NCBI RefSeq assembly: GCF_023195925.1
Contig: NZ_JALPRE010000012.1
Location: 124,001 to 188,000, forward strand
Reading direction: 5' to 3'
Origin: Aquimarina acroporae
GTDB taxonomy: Bacteria > Bacteroidota > Bacteroidia > Flavobacteriales > Flavobacteriaceae
Length of the DNA stretch: 64,000 bases
Shown here: positions 27,691 through 35,549 of the stretch, one piece after another
Layout of the letters: the number at the start of each line of letters is the position of its first letter
Numbering within the stretch: the first letter of the stretch is position 1
Position numbers and translations under genes: made by a program
Notes under the pieces: model-generated
The model's input: only the letters and a program-made list of their open reading frames with translations
Database searches by the model: none
What the model was told of the DNA's origin: nothing

Positions 27691-28668
27691 ATGAGTAAAG
27701 CATCCTTTATTAACGAATTAACCTTGCCAGCGGTAGCGGCACCCATGTTTTTAATCTCAGGACCTCAGTTGGTTATTGAGTGCTGTAAGAATGGAATTGT
27801 AGGGACTTTTCCTGCTTTAAATCAACGAACTTCTGAAGGTTTTGAAGAATGGCTTATTGAGATTAAAGAAGCTCTTTCAGATTTTGAAAAAGAAACAGGA
27901 AAAAAACCAGCGCCATTTGGTGTAAATCTAATCGTTCATCATTCAAACCCGAGATTAAAAGCAGATCTTGCTTTATGTGTAAAGCATCAAGTACCATTAA
28001 TTATTACATCGCTAGGTGCGGTTTCAGAATTGGTAGATACGGTTCATAGTTACGGAGGATTGGTTTTTCATGATGTCATTAAAAAACGTCATGCCGAAAA
28101 AGCGAGTGAAGCAGGAGTAGATGGGTTAATCCTGGTGGCAGCCGGAGCCGGAGGACATGCAGGAACATTAAATCCTATGCCGTTCATTTCAGAAATTAAG
28201 CAGTTTTTTAAGAAAACGATATTACTTTCAGGATGTATCAGTAACGGAAGAGATATTGCCTCGGCAAGGCAGATGGGGGCAGATTTGGCATATATGGGAA
28301 CTCGTTTTATAAATACAGAGGAGAGCAAAGCGCCAAAAGAATATAGAGATATGATAATCAATTGCGGAGCAAGTGATATTGTCTATACTGCCGCTATTTC
28401 TGGAGTTGCTGCAAATTTCTTGGGACCGAGTTTAGAAGCCATGGGGATTACCGAAGAGATGCTAACCCGAAAGACCAAAGTAGATTTTGGTGAAGAATTA
28501 ACGGTAGATGAAAATGAAGCAAAAGCCTGGGCAACCATATGGTCGGCAGGGCAGGGAGTAGCCGCTATTAATGATGCGCCTAGCGTAAAAGATCTGATTG
28601 CTAATTTGAAAGAAGAATTTAGAAGTGCGATTCAAGAGCAAAACGAGCTATTAAAAACCTATGAATAA
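27691..28668 (+). CDS. nitronate monooxygenase (2-nitropropane dioxygenase family)
   Basis: This is a 325-residue FMN-dependent TIM barrel. Family landmarks are LPAVAAPMFLISGPQLVIEC at the N-terminus, DGLILVAAGAGGHAG (the His of GGHAG is the usual catalytic base) and GADLAYMGTRFINTEES at the phosphate-binding loop. The enzyme oxidises alkyl nitronates such as propionate 3-nitronate. No signal peptide is present. It is 174 bp downstream of the NmrA-like gene and may be transcribed separately. The long palindrome at 28742 follows its stop codon. Confidence 0.9.
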   Translation: MSKASFINELTLPAVAAPMFLISGPQLVIECCKNGIVGTFPALNQRTSEGFEEWLIEIKEALSDFEKETGKKPAPFGVNLIVHHSNPRLKADLALCVKHQVPLIITSLGAVSELVDTVHSYGGLVFHDVIKKRHAEKASEAGVDGLILVAAGAGGHAGTLNPMPFISEIKQFFKKTILLSGCISNGRDIASARQMGADLAYMGTRFINTEESKAPKEYRDMIINCGASDIVYTAAISGVAANFLGPSLEAMGITEEMLTRKTKVDFGEELTVDENEAKAWATIWSAGQGVAAINDAPSVKDLIANLKEEFRSAIQEQNELLKTYE

Positions 28669-28741
28669 TATAGGTATGATCAAAAATTGATACTGCTGCG
28701 TTAAACGTTAGAACATATCGGCCATGTAATGGGCCGTTTTA

Positions 28742-28923
28742 ACCTTCTGTTGGGCTATTCTTACGAAGTGTTAGACACCGATAGTCTAAAATTGAGACGA
28801 CCTTGTCTAAATTTTGACGTCTTAGGTCTAATTTTAGACCCTTGAGACTCAATTTTTGACTCTTAGGGTCTAAATTTGATTATATTAAGTCTAATAGAAG
28901 GCCTTTTTGGCCCAACAGAAGGT
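28742..28923. repeat. 182-bp symmetric palindrome with about 21-bp periodic units
   Basis: Perfect 14-bp inverted repeats bound the element: ACCTTCTGTTGGGC (28742-28755) and GCCCAACAGAAGGT (28910-28923). The palindrome GGTCTAATTTTAGACC (28825-28840) lies at exactly the same centre, 28832.5. TTAGAC (28771-28776) and GTCTAA (28889-28894) also mirror each other exactly. Units opening with GTCTAA or a variant begin at 28784, 28805, 28826, 28846, 28868 and 28889, that is every 20-22 bp. It occupies most of the 336-bp gap between converging genes. It may be a MITE-like element, a bidirectional terminator or a structured RNA. No coding frame is evident. Confidence 0.75.
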
Positions 28924-29004
28924 ATTTTGCTTATAGAATTGTAATAGTGACAAAACGTTTTTAAAGCTGTTTACTTTTTTAGATACTGCGTTTATCACCT
29001 TTTT

Positions 29005-29412
29005 TTAGAATATGTCTTTTTCATCATTAAAACTCTTAAATTCTATCGGATTATTGCTGAAATCTAATACAAACATTGTCTGTTGCTCTCCTTGAGTTTC
29101 TTTATATCTTATCTGTGGTTTTACGATAAATTCAATTTTATTGGATGCTAAAGTATTTTTTATTTTTTCAAATTCTTCCGGTTTTAAAATGCACCCAAAA
29201 TGTGGAATAGGTACATCTACTTCGTCTACTTTTCCGCAATAATCTAACGAGGAGGTTTTATCAGAAACATGTGCAGATAATTGATGTCCAAAAAAATCAA
29301 AATCAACCCAGTTATCAGTTTTTCGTCCTATTTTACATCCTAATATTTTGTGATAAAATTTGTACGTGCTCTGTATATCTTTAACCTTAAATGCTAAGTG
29401 AAATCTATTCAT
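29005..29412 (-). CDS. VOC (glyoxalase/bleomycin resistance) family protein
   Basis: This is a 135-residue protein with the VOC beta-alpha-beta-beta-beta fold. It starts with NRFHLAFKVKDIQSTYKFYHKILG and ends with TMFVLDFSNNPIEFKSF, in which His5 and the final Glu are candidate metal ligands. Other features are FDFFGHQLSAH and a central linker containing VPIPHFGCIL. It starts two bases after the stop of the 2-hydroxyacid dehydrogenase gene, so the two form an operon. The substrate is unknown. Related short proteins act on glyoxal-type or aromatic compounds. Confidence 0.87.
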   Translation of the reverse strand: MNRFHLAFKVKDIQSTYKFYHKILGCKIGRKTDNWVDFDFFGHQLSAHVSDKTSSLDYCGKVDEVDVPIPHFGCILKPEEFEKIKNTLASNKIEFIVKPQIRYKETQGEQQTMFVLDFSNNPIEFKSFNDEKDIF

Positions 29413-29414
29413 AT

Positions 29415-30344
29415 CTAATACCCTTTTTTTAATGAAACAATATTTATCAATTCTTTCCCTTTTAAGAGGTTTTGGTAATTTGTTACTACAATGTCAGAAG
29501 CAGTATCTACATTGGTAATGGCTGCAATGTGAGGCGTGATTCTAATTTTATCATGCTGCCAAAAAGGATGTTCTATCGGTAATGGCTCTGTCCTAAAAAC
29601 ATCTAACAAAGCTCCTGATAAATGATTGTTATTTAATAATATAAGTAAATCTGAATCCACTAAATGTTCACCTCTTCCAACATTGATTAAATACCCATTT
29701 TTATTGAGTTGCTCTAAATGTCTAATGTTTAATATATTTTCTGTTTCCGCTGTTAATGGTAAAATATTTATCAAAATATCGGTATTGTATAAGACATTGC
29801 TTAAACCATCATGACCATGTAAGCATAAAATATTTTTAACAGATTTTTCTGATTTCGACCAAGCTTTGACTTTGAAACCGAGCTGTTCGAGTTTTACAGC
29901 AACATGAGTACCTATTTTACCCAGACCTAAAATACCTATACGTGTATTGTCTATTCTTTTATAAGGTTTTTGATCCCAAGGTTTTTGTTTTTCGTCAAGT
30001 TGATATTCAGGTAATTTTTTAAGGTGAGACATAATTCCGGCAAGAATATATTCAAACATATCTTGCGACAATTGATGATCAATAATTCTTGTTAGAATAC
30101 AATCAGGAGAAAGATTTTGACTTTGAATAATATGCTCAACTGAAGCTCCAACAGATTGAACAACTTTTAAATTACTAAACTTTGATAATGCATTCTTATC
30201 AGGTTTCCAGCACAATGAGAAAGTTACTTTTTCAGGTTCTTCTACCTCTGGGTAAATTTCAATGTTCACCCCTTTTAGTTTTGACGCCAATGCATTCTGC
30301 CAAGGTTTTGGGTCTTTGTTGTTAAAACAAATTACGATACTCAT
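29415..30344 (-). CDS. ghrA: glyoxylate/hydroxypyruvate reductase A-like 2-hydroxyacid dehydrogenase
   Basis: This is a 309-residue D-isomer-specific 2-hydroxyacid dehydrogenase. The NAD(P) motif is IGILGLGKIGTHVAVKLEQLG, cited in part as GLGKIG near residues 139-144. Catalytic residues appear in NVGRGEHL (Arg of the R-x-G pattern), LDVFRTEPLP (Glu) and ITPHIAAITN (His). Size and the last motif place it in the GhrA branch, which reduces glyoxylate or hydroxypyruvate. The gene symbol is given by similarity only. It is divergent from an Lrp-type regulator that may control it. Confidence 0.82.
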   Translation of the reverse strand: MSIVICFNNKDPKPWQNALASKLKGVNIEIYPEVEEPEKVTFSLCWKPDKNALSKFSNLKVVQSVGASVEHIIQSQNLSPDCILTRIIDHQLSQDMFEYILAGIMSHLKKLPEYQLDEKQKPWDQKPYKRIDNTRIGILGLGKIGTHVAVKLEQLGFKVKAWSKSEKSVKNILCLHGHDGLSNVLYNTDILINILPLTAETENILNIRHLEQLNKNGYLINVGRGEHLVDSDLLILLNNNHLSGALLDVFRTEPLPIEHPFWQHDKIRITPHIAAITNVDTASDIVVTNYQNLLKGKELINIVSLKKGY

Positions 30345-30401
30345 AACTCATATATTTTTAACAAATTTCCGATATACTTACCATAATTAAAAGACGAATC
30401 G

Positions 30402-30427
30402 TTTGTCATAAATTAGTTTTACCTTTG
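30402..30427 (+). promoter_or_regulatory. probable promoter of the Lrp-type regulator gene
   Basis: TACCTTTG at 30420-30427 matches TAnnTTTG, with TTTG at 30402-30405 fourteen bases upstream (shorter than usual). GACGAAT and GTTTGTC, overlapping the upstream element around one base, form an imperfect dyad that could be an Lrp-type binding site. Confidence 0.45.
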
Positions 30428-30463
30428 AATCAATTAAATTTAAGCTATTAAATAATTGTTTCA

Positions 30464-30889
30464 ATGATTGATGATATTGATGTTTCTATTTTAAAGCAAT
30501 TACAAAAAGATGCTCGACTTTCTTTTGCAGAAGTAGGACGAACAATTAAACTATCTGCTTCAGCGGTTAGAGAGCGAATACTAAAAATGGAAGATACCGG
30601 TGTAATTAAAAAATATGGTATCGAAATTGACCATTCTAAAGTTGGATATGATTTAGAAGCCTTTATTTTGGTAAAAGTATTTCATGGAAAATTAAAATTA
30701 CTGCTAAGTACAATACCTTCTATTTCGGAAATTGAAAAGGCTTATAGAATTACTGGTAATCAAAATATTCACTTAAAAGTGATATTAAAAAACCAACTTC
30801 ACTTACAACAATTAATTGACAAGTTGATGCCTTTTGGAGATACTCATACACTATTGATTTTGTCTGACGTTTCGTCAAATGATTCGTAA
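30464..30889 (+). CDS. Lrp/AsnC family transcriptional regulator
   Basis: This is a 141-residue regulator. The N-terminal AsnC-type helix-turn-helix is DVSILKQLQKDARLSFAEVGRTIKLSASAVRERI (residues 4-37, cited in part). The C-terminal RAM domain contains VGYDLEAFILVKV and AYRITGNQNIHLKV. It is slightly shorter than typical Lrp (about 150-165 residues). It is divergent from the ghrA-like and VOC genes. Its stop codon lies eight bases before the truncated attC-like site that ends the cassette array. Confidence 0.88.
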   Translation: MIDDIDVSILKQLQKDARLSFAEVGRTIKLSASAVRERILKMEDTGVIKKYGIEIDHSKVGYDLEAFILVKVFHGKLKLLLSTIPSISEIEKAYRITGNQNIHLKVILKNQLHLQQLIDKLMPFGDTHTLLILSDVSSNDS

Positions 30890-30896
30890 TTTTGCA

Positions 30897-30948
30897 TGTA
30901 TGAATCGTTGTGGCGTTTAGTCGCTATGATTTATACATCTTGTTACCC
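30897..30948 (-). other. truncated attC-like site at the array end
   Basis: TGTATGAATCGTTGTGGCG and a right arm CGCTATGATTTATACA with terminal TTGTTACCC closely match the intact site at 39146-39208. The outer AACG core that should precede the left arm is absent, so the site appears cut at its outer end, beside the Lrp gene. Confidence 0.65.
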
Positions 30949-30956
30949 ACAGTACT

Positions 30957-31703
30957 TTATCTTTCCCAATTTTGAAGTTGGTCGAGATAAAGATAGCTTT
31001 CAACAAATTCTCTATGTTCTAGACTTGTCATTTTCTCCAGTAGATTTAAGGCGGAAATATAACTGGCTAAATTTCCATTAGATGAGCTAAATTTTCCGTC
31101 TTCTACAAAAGCTACCAGACTGTCGTTTTGTACCTTTAAATTCGGATAGTCCTTTTGTAAGTTTTCTCCACCACCAATCCAAGTAACGATTTTATGTCCG
31201 TCTGCAATTCCTGATTTTCCGATTAGTTGAGCTCCTGCACAATTGCTTACCATATATTTCGTCTCTTGATTTTTGTTCCTAATGAATTCGATAATTTTTT
31301 TGTTGTTTACTTGTGCGTGCATATCATAGGCACTTGGCACGAACAAAGCTGTCAATTGTGGACAATTATCAAAAGAGTAATCGGGAACAAATTTCATTCC
31401 TTCTTCTGTTACAATTGGTTCATTGGTTTCCGCTATTGAGATGACATTAAAAAGCTGATTGCCATTCTGGTCCAATTTTGCAAAAACATCAGATGTAGCG
31501 ATTACTTCTCCTTGCAAAACACCGTTATACATCAATAGTCCGATTGTTGGAAGTTCTTTTTTGTATGGTCTAATGTGTTTATCTTGGATATCCGTTTCGT
31601 TTTTAGCTTGACTCGTATGCTCGTTTGTAAGATTAGGGTTTGATTTCTCTGATTGGCAACCGATAATTGTTAGAATTACCAATAGTTTAAGTGTTTTTTT
31701 CAT
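30957..31703 (-). CDS. DJ-1/PfpI family lipoprotein (cassette cargo)
   Basis: This is a 248-residue lipoprotein of the DJ-1/PfpI superfamily. The lipobox is LTIIGC (Cys16), followed by a polar linker to about residue 50. The domain begins PTIGLLMYNGVLQGEV and has the nucleophile elbow in MVSNCAGAQLIGKSG, with Cys as candidate nucleophile. EEGMKFVPDYSFDNCPQL precedes it. Members in the periplasm are often annotated as AraC-associated or isonitrile hydratase-like proteins, but no specific activity can be claimed. It shares one cassette with the Crp-like gene upstream, because no attC separates them. Confidence 0.83.
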   Translation of the reverse strand: MKKTLKLLVILTIIGCQSEKSNPNLTNEHTSQAKNETDIQDKHIRPYKKELPTIGLLMYNGVLQGEVIATSDVFAKLDQNGNQLFNVISIAETNEPIVTEEGMKFVPDYSFDNCPQLTALFVPSAYDMHAQVNNKKIIEFIRNKNQETKYMVSNCAGAQLIGKSGIADGHKIVTWIGGGENLQKDYPNLKVQNDSLVAFVEDGKFSSSNGNLASYISALNLLEKMTSLEHREFVESYLYLDQLQNWER

Positions 31704-31774
31704 ATTTAATCTGGTTTGGGGTAAAGGTCGATACTTTCTGAATGAAAAAACTTAATTAAGATTAAGAAATAGGT

Positions 31775-32347
31775 TTACTTTATTTTTGCTCTTATTTTAC
31801 TAACGAATTCTGGTGACATTCCCAAATACGAAGCAATCATATATTGAGGTACTCGTTGTGTAAACTCAGGATTTTCAGATATAAAAAGACGAAATTGTTC
31901 TTCACCTTTCAGGCTGTAGATATATTCGATTCTTTTTAGAATAGGTATATAGGTTCGTTCCATTACTTTTCTAAATAATCGCTCGGTCTGTGGCACTTTA
32001 TCACACAGTTCGTCAAATTTTTCTTGTGGCAGTTCGAGCAATTCTGTAGGCTCTATTGCTTGAATGTTTAGAGTAGTAGGTTTATTGGTAATCAAACTTT
32101 CATAGTCGGTAATCCACCAATTGTCAATTCCGAAATGTATAATCTGTTCGTTGCCTTTATTGTCAATATAAAACAAGCGAACACAGCCTTTTGTAATGAA
32201 AAATCTTGATTTGCAAAACTGACCGGCTTTTAGTAGAAATTCTTTTTTCTTTAATTTAATTGGTTTTAGGTAAGATTGAAAAAGGTTATTTTCTTTTTCT
32301 GAAAAAGTCACATATCTTTTTATATATTCAGTCAAATTTGGATTCAT
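31775..32347 (-). CDS. Crp/Fnr family transcriptional regulator (cassette cargo)
   Basis: This is a 190-residue regulator with an N-terminal cyclic nucleotide-binding fold (KEFLLKAGQFCKSRFFITKG, then IIHFGIDNWWITDYESL) and a short C-terminal DNA-binding region with RVPQYMIASYLGMSPEFVSKI. The size and these motifs match the short Crp/Fnr proteins common in Bacteroidetes, which usually lack the residues needed to bind cAMP. It is upstream of the DJ-1 gene by 71 bp on the same strand, and the two appear to form one cassette. It may regulate its cassette partner. Confidence 0.87.
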   Translation of the reverse strand: MNPNLTEYIKRYVTFSEKENNLFQSYLKPIKLKKKEFLLKAGQFCKSRFFITKGCVRLFYIDNKGNEQIIHFGIDNWWITDYESLITNKPTTLNIQAIEPTELLELPQEKFDELCDKVPQTERLFRKVMERTYIPILKRIEYIYSLKGEEQFRLFISENPEFTQRVPQYMIASYLGMSPEFVSKIRAKIK

Positions 32348-32383
32348 TCATTTTTTTATTTCGGTTTAGATTTTTGGTGTTGT

Positions 32384-32455
32384 GGGCAACGTTCCTTATA
32401 TGATATGTTCGCTTCCCGAAGGGAATATGACCATATGAAAATAAGTAGCAAACGT
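32384..32455 (-). other. attC-like site with degenerate right end
   Basis: The left core GGGCAAC (32384-32390) is followed by CGTTCCTTATATGATATG, with a central TTCCC-GAA-GGGAA hairpin and a right arm CATATGAAAATAAG. The expected GTTRRRY box at the right end is missing (AGTAGCAAACGTG instead), so the site may be inactive or recombined. Confidence 0.6.
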
Positions 32456-32458
32456 GTT

Positions 32459-33313
32459 TTATTTCCATTTAGTTCTTAACTCAGTTCCAATAGGATATTT
32501 ATCAGGGGTAAAATCAGGCATATAATATTTGCCATAACTACTATTTTTTAGAACCGAATCAATATCAATAAAAAACATATCATCCTTGGTGGTCATTGTT
32601 AGACGACTGTATACTCCATGGTCTTCTCCTTTATTCAATTCTATTTGCCACCAAAAATTTTCATGGTCTTCTTGGTCAATCACTTTTCTTAAACTTTTTA
32701 TTTTTGCTGTGATAGGTTCTTTTAGAAAGTATTTTTGCCATTTTTCGGGTATCTGACTTAAGTCAAATTGTGAGGTAATAGAATCTTTAGTTCCTTTAAC
32801 TAAATACCTTCCACTCGTTTTAGGTTCAAATCCAGAATTTAAATAATCTGCAAATCTTATATAATCATTTTCTTTTTCACTGCTCCAGACTGAATCATAA
32901 AAATCAGATAAAAGATATTTTTTATTTCCCCAAGTAACAATTTGGTATTCAGTTTTAATAGTAAGAGAGTCAATTCCGTACGGAACCTTAGTAGTAGTTG
33001 GTTCTGACTGCATATCCATAGGATATTGTATAAATTCCACTTTTTGAGGAATTAATATTAGTTTAATACTATCCAATTTATAAGTACCGAATACTTTCTT
33101 ACTTTCCCCACCACCAGTGCAACCAAATAAATAATTTTCGTTTACAAAAGTACCATCACTTAATAAATCAAGTTTAAGTCCATTATTGAATCCGCTATAA
33201 TGATAGCTTATGGTATCAATATTTTGTTCTGGAATATTTGTGTGATTCGATTTAGTTTTGGTGTTCGAACAACTAAGCGTTATAAGTATTAGTAGAAAGT
33301 TAATATATTTCAA
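32459..33313 (-). CDS. hypothetical lipoprotein (cassette cargo), probable TTG start
   Basis: This is a lipoprotein of about 284 residues and unknown function. With a TTG start at 33313 the leader reads MKYINFLLILITLSC, a perfect lipoprotein signal. The upstream in-frame ATG at 33382 lies inside the neighbouring attC site and would add 23 residues of site-encoded sequence. The body is beta-rich, with a GCTGGGESKKVFGTYKL segment and a C-terminal FTPDKYPIGTELRTKWK. I recognise no named domain. The gene ends three bases after the attC-like site at 32384, so it is a single-gene cassette. Confidence 0.72.
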   Translation of the reverse strand: MKYINFLLILITLSCSNTKTKSNHTNIPEQNIDTISYHYSGFNNGLKLDLLSDGTFVNENYLFGCTGGGESKKVFGTYKLDSIKLILIPQKVEFIQYPMDMQSEPTTTKVPYGIDSLTIKTEYQIVTWGNKKYLLSDFYDSVWSSEKENDYIRFADYLNSGFEPKTSGRYLVKGTKDSITSQFDLSQIPEKWQKYFLKEPITAKIKSLRKVIDQEDHENFWWQIELNKGEDHGVYSRLTMTTKDDMFFIDIDSVLKNSSYGKYYMPDFTPDKYPIGTELRTKWK

Positions 33314-33328
33314 TTTTTCAAGAGTGTT

Positions 33329-33422
33329 TGCTAATGATTTGTATAAAGTAAGTAGGGCAGGGAAAAGGTGTTGAGCTTTCATAGACCACTAAATGCCTTA
33401 TTTGTTATATACAGTGTTACCC
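33329..33422 (-). other. attC-like site
   Basis: The left core is GCTAATG (AAT instead of AAC) at 33330-33336 and the right core is GTTACCC at 33416-33422. Arms TGTATAAAGTAAGTAGGGC (33340-33358) and GCCTTATTTGTTATATACA (33395-33413) pair over 19 positions with a few mismatches. The stop codon of the EF-Tu-like gene lies inside this site. Confidence 0.72.
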
Positions 33423-34090
33423 GCCGCTGGCTTTTCTAATTTTTCATTCACGATATATTCAATCTTACCTTTTCCTATTATTGTCGCACCTTCCCTAAAT
33501 TCAAACTCCATTCCTTCTGCTAAAGTATTTGCAAAATGGTCAGGTGACAAAATTTTTATTTTCGCTTTTACATTCTCATCTGGATTTACTAATTCTTTAT
33601 TAATAAAAGTCAGTTGTCCAGAAGTCTGCATTTCGTCAAAATCAAATTTAACTTGTGGTCTATATCCAGATTTTGTAGGTGTTTTTCGCCCACCTTCTTC
33701 AGTCGTTAAATATCGAAGTTCGGCAATAAAGTCCACCTTGTTAAATTCTTTATTGTAATGATTGAGAATGTTGTTTAGGATTTTATCAAAGTCTGATTCG
33801 TTGCCAAACCTTGTTGAAATGTCTATTAGTTCAGCAATTGAGCTTCCTGCTTCTAAATTCCAAGCGTTTTGTCCGTTGAATTTATTCATATTTAATTTTT
33901 CAATGGTCAGTGGCGTTCCGAAAAAGGTTTTAAGTTCTCCTATAAATTCAACAATAAGAGTTTGATTCATGGTTGGCCAATCGTTCATTGCATTTAAAAA
34001 CAATGTTGTAATGTCTTTTACCTTGTGTTCTTTTGTGTCAAGGTCAACTAAACTCCAAAGAGTGTCATATGTTTCTATTTTGTTGTCCAC
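33398..34090 (-). CDS. protein with C-terminal EF-Tu domain 3-like region (cassette cargo)
   Basis: This is a 230-residue protein that starts with GTG at 34090. The N-terminal part (1-115) is soluble and unrecognised. Residues about 125-220 resemble the third beta-barrel domain of elongation factor Tu: FIAELRYLTTEEGGRKTP, SGYRPQVKFDF, TSGQLTF, then EFEFREGATIIGKGKI, equivalent to the EF-Tu iREG-rtiG-G motif. No GTPase domain is present. The last residues and the stop codon are encoded by the attC site that ends the cassette. Such a free EF-Tu barrel might interact with tRNA or ribosomal partners, which is speculative. Confidence 0.78.
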   Translation of the reverse strand: MDNKIETYDTLWSLVDLDTKEHKVKDITTLFLNAMNDWPTMNQTLIVEFIGELKTFFGTPLTIEKLNMNKFNGQNAWNLEAGSSIAELIDISTRFGNESDFDKILNNILNHYNKEFNKVDFIAELRYLTTEEGGRKTPTKSGYRPQVKFDFDEMQTSGQLTFINKELVNPDENVKAKIKILSPDHFANTLAEGMEFEFREGATIIGKGKIEYIVNEKLEKPAAGNTVYNK

Positions 34091-34111
34091 TTAGTTTTTT
34101 TGGTGCTCGTA

Positions 34112-34178
34112 GGTAATGTTTAATGTATAGTGTGTTTGCTTCCCAAAGGGAATAAGACTTCATACATTAGTGTTAGGT
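34112..34178 (-). other. attC-like site
   Basis: The left core is GGTAATG (AAT form) at 34112-34118 and the right core is GTTAGGT at 34172-34178. Arms AATGTAT (34122-34128) and ATACATT (34162-34168) pair, and the centre TTCCC-AAA-GGGAA matches the centres of other sites in the array. Confidence 0.72.
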
Positions 34179-34190
34179 ACTGTTTTCTTA

Positions 34191-34781
34191 TTAATTATTT
34201 GTTTTAACTCCCTTGATGTAAAATTCTTCTTTTTCTAATTGTCCATTTTCAAGAAATTTTAATTGCCTTCCATGTAATTCATCATCTTGAAAATTTCTAA
34301 TTCTGATAAGAGTTCCGTTATCATTCCAATCTTTCCATTCTCCATTTCGAACAGAAGATTGGAAGTTTAGATAATCTTTATATTTATGTTGATATTCTAA
34401 TACCAATATTCCTTTTTTATTCCAGTATCTTTCATATCCATTTTGTTCGCCATCTAGGAATTCATATTCACTTTGTTTACCTCCGTTAAAGTAAAATTGA
34501 GTTGATTTTCCATTTAGCTTACCATTTTTTACTTCAAATATACTGGCAACTTTAGAACTGTCTTCTTCAAAAAAACTTATCCATTTTCCGTCTTTTGCGA
34601 ATTTACCATCTCGACTTAACAAATCAGTTGGAAACTTGAACGGAGTATTGTTCAAGGAATCTACAGATTCATATTTCCAATAATTCTCATCGTTATATGT
34701 AGTTTGTTTTATTTGACTTTTTTGAGCGCTCAAATAAAAACTTGAAAACACAATTGATATTATTATTAATATTTCCCTCAT
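34191..34781 (-). CDS. exported MORN-like repeat protein, YwqK antitoxin family (cassette cargo)
   Basis: This is a 196-residue protein with a signal peptide (MREILIIISIVFSSFYLSAQ). Its body has at least four MORN_2-type repeats of about 22-24 residues: NGKLNGKSTQFYFNGGKQ, DGEQNGYERYWNKKGILV, RNGEWKDWNDNGTLIRIR and DDELHGRQLKFLENGQL. Proteins of this pattern are often named YwqK family antitoxins, although the export signal here makes an antitoxin role doubtful. No toxin gene is in the same cassette. The function is unknown. Confidence 0.78.
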   Translation of the reverse strand: MREILIIISIVFSSFYLSAQKSQIKQTTYNDENYWKYESVDSLNNTPFKFPTDLLSRDGKFAKDGKWISFFEEDSSKVASIFEVKNGKLNGKSTQFYFNGGKQSEYEFLDGEQNGYERYWNKKGILVLEYQHKYKDYLNFQSSVRNGEWKDWNDNGTLIRIRNFQDDELHGRQLKFLENGQLEKEEFYIKGVKTNN

Positions 34782-34794
34782 TTGATTTTATAGT

Positions 34795-34862
34795 ACCTAA
34801 CGTCCCTTGTATGGTGCGTTTACATCCCTCAAGGAACATACGTACTATACAAATTGTTGTAA
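34795..34862 (-). other. attC-like site
   Basis: Left core ACCTAAC (34795-34801) followed by GTC, right core GTTGTAA (34856-34862). Arms TTGTATGGTGCG and CGTACTATACAA pair around a short central hairpin. It is nearly the same in both arms as the site at 40274. It contains the stop codon of the GNAT gene. Confidence 0.78.
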
Positions 34863-35312
34863 GTTGGCTTTATTTTTTTTACAAAGCAGTAATACCTTCT
34901 TTCCATAATTACTTTCAGAATTACACCATTCCAGCTTTCTAATTATTTTTTCAGGAACTTTTATACTGTTATAAATTTTAAATCCAAATTTTGAGTAAAA
35001 ATTCAATAAATTTTCAAATGGTAGGCACCAAATATTAGATTCCCCAAATGGTTTCTTTTCACATAAATTCTGAACTATGTTTTCAGCAACTCCTAAACCT
35101 CTAAAATTGGGAAAGGTATAAATTCCTCCAAGTTCTGCATTATTGTCATCAATTTTCACCAATCTACCAAGTCCAGCATTTTCATTTTCAACTTTAGCAA
35201 TAACAATATATTCATTTTCATAATTAGATTCAACAAAATCAATTTCATTGTATTTTGCGTTTATCCAATCTAACTCATGTTTTTCAGCATGTTTTATAGT
35301 TACTGTTTTCAT
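34845..35312 (-). CDS. GNAT family N-acetyltransferase (cassette cargo)
   Basis: This is a 155-residue acetyltransferase. The acetyl-CoA motif A is IYTFPNFRGLGVAENIVQNL and motif B is FYSKFGFK. The substrate is not predictable. The C-terminal residues LQQFV and the stop codon are encoded inside the attC site at 34795-34862, a common situation for integron cassette genes. GNAT proteins are frequent cargo of integron arrays. It is the only gene of its cassette. Confidence 0.88.
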   Translation of the reverse strand: MKTVTIKHAEKHELDWINAKYNEIDFVESNYENEYIVIAKVENENAGLGRLVKIDDNNAELGGIYTFPNFRGLGVAENIVQNLCEKKPFGESNIWCLPFENLLNFYSKFGFKIYNSIKVPEKIIRKLEWCNSESNYGKKVLLLCKKNKANLQQFV

Positions 35313-35338
35313 ATTTACATCTCCTTTGATCAGCTTAT

Positions 35339-35535
35339 ACGCAACGTCTCAGTGCATGAAACGTAGCGTGCAAAAAGGTACTAACTTTTCGAATTAACAC
35401 AGAGCCGAATTTTTATATTTTGTTTTTAATTTTTCTATTCTAAAAGCCAAATTTAAAAATTTGGCGGTTTTTGCAAATAAACACAAACCTTTCGGTTTAG
35501 TACTTATTAGCTATGTTGTATACACCGTGTTACAG
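35339..35535 (-). other. long attC-like site (197 bp)
   Basis: Left core ACGCAAC (35339-35345) with GTC, right core GTTACAG (35529-35535). The inner arms include GGTACTAACTTTTCG and CGGTTTAGTACTTATTAGC, with CCAAATTTAAAAATTTGG as a central palindrome. It resembles the long sites at 37991 and 41019. Confidence 0.68.
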
Positions 35536-35549
35536 CCAGTTTTTATTTA

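Noticed and set aside
28784-28894. CRISPR array suggested by units repeated every 21 bp
   Set aside because: The units are too short and too divergent, have no spacers of constant length, and form one symmetric palindrome. No cas gene is near.
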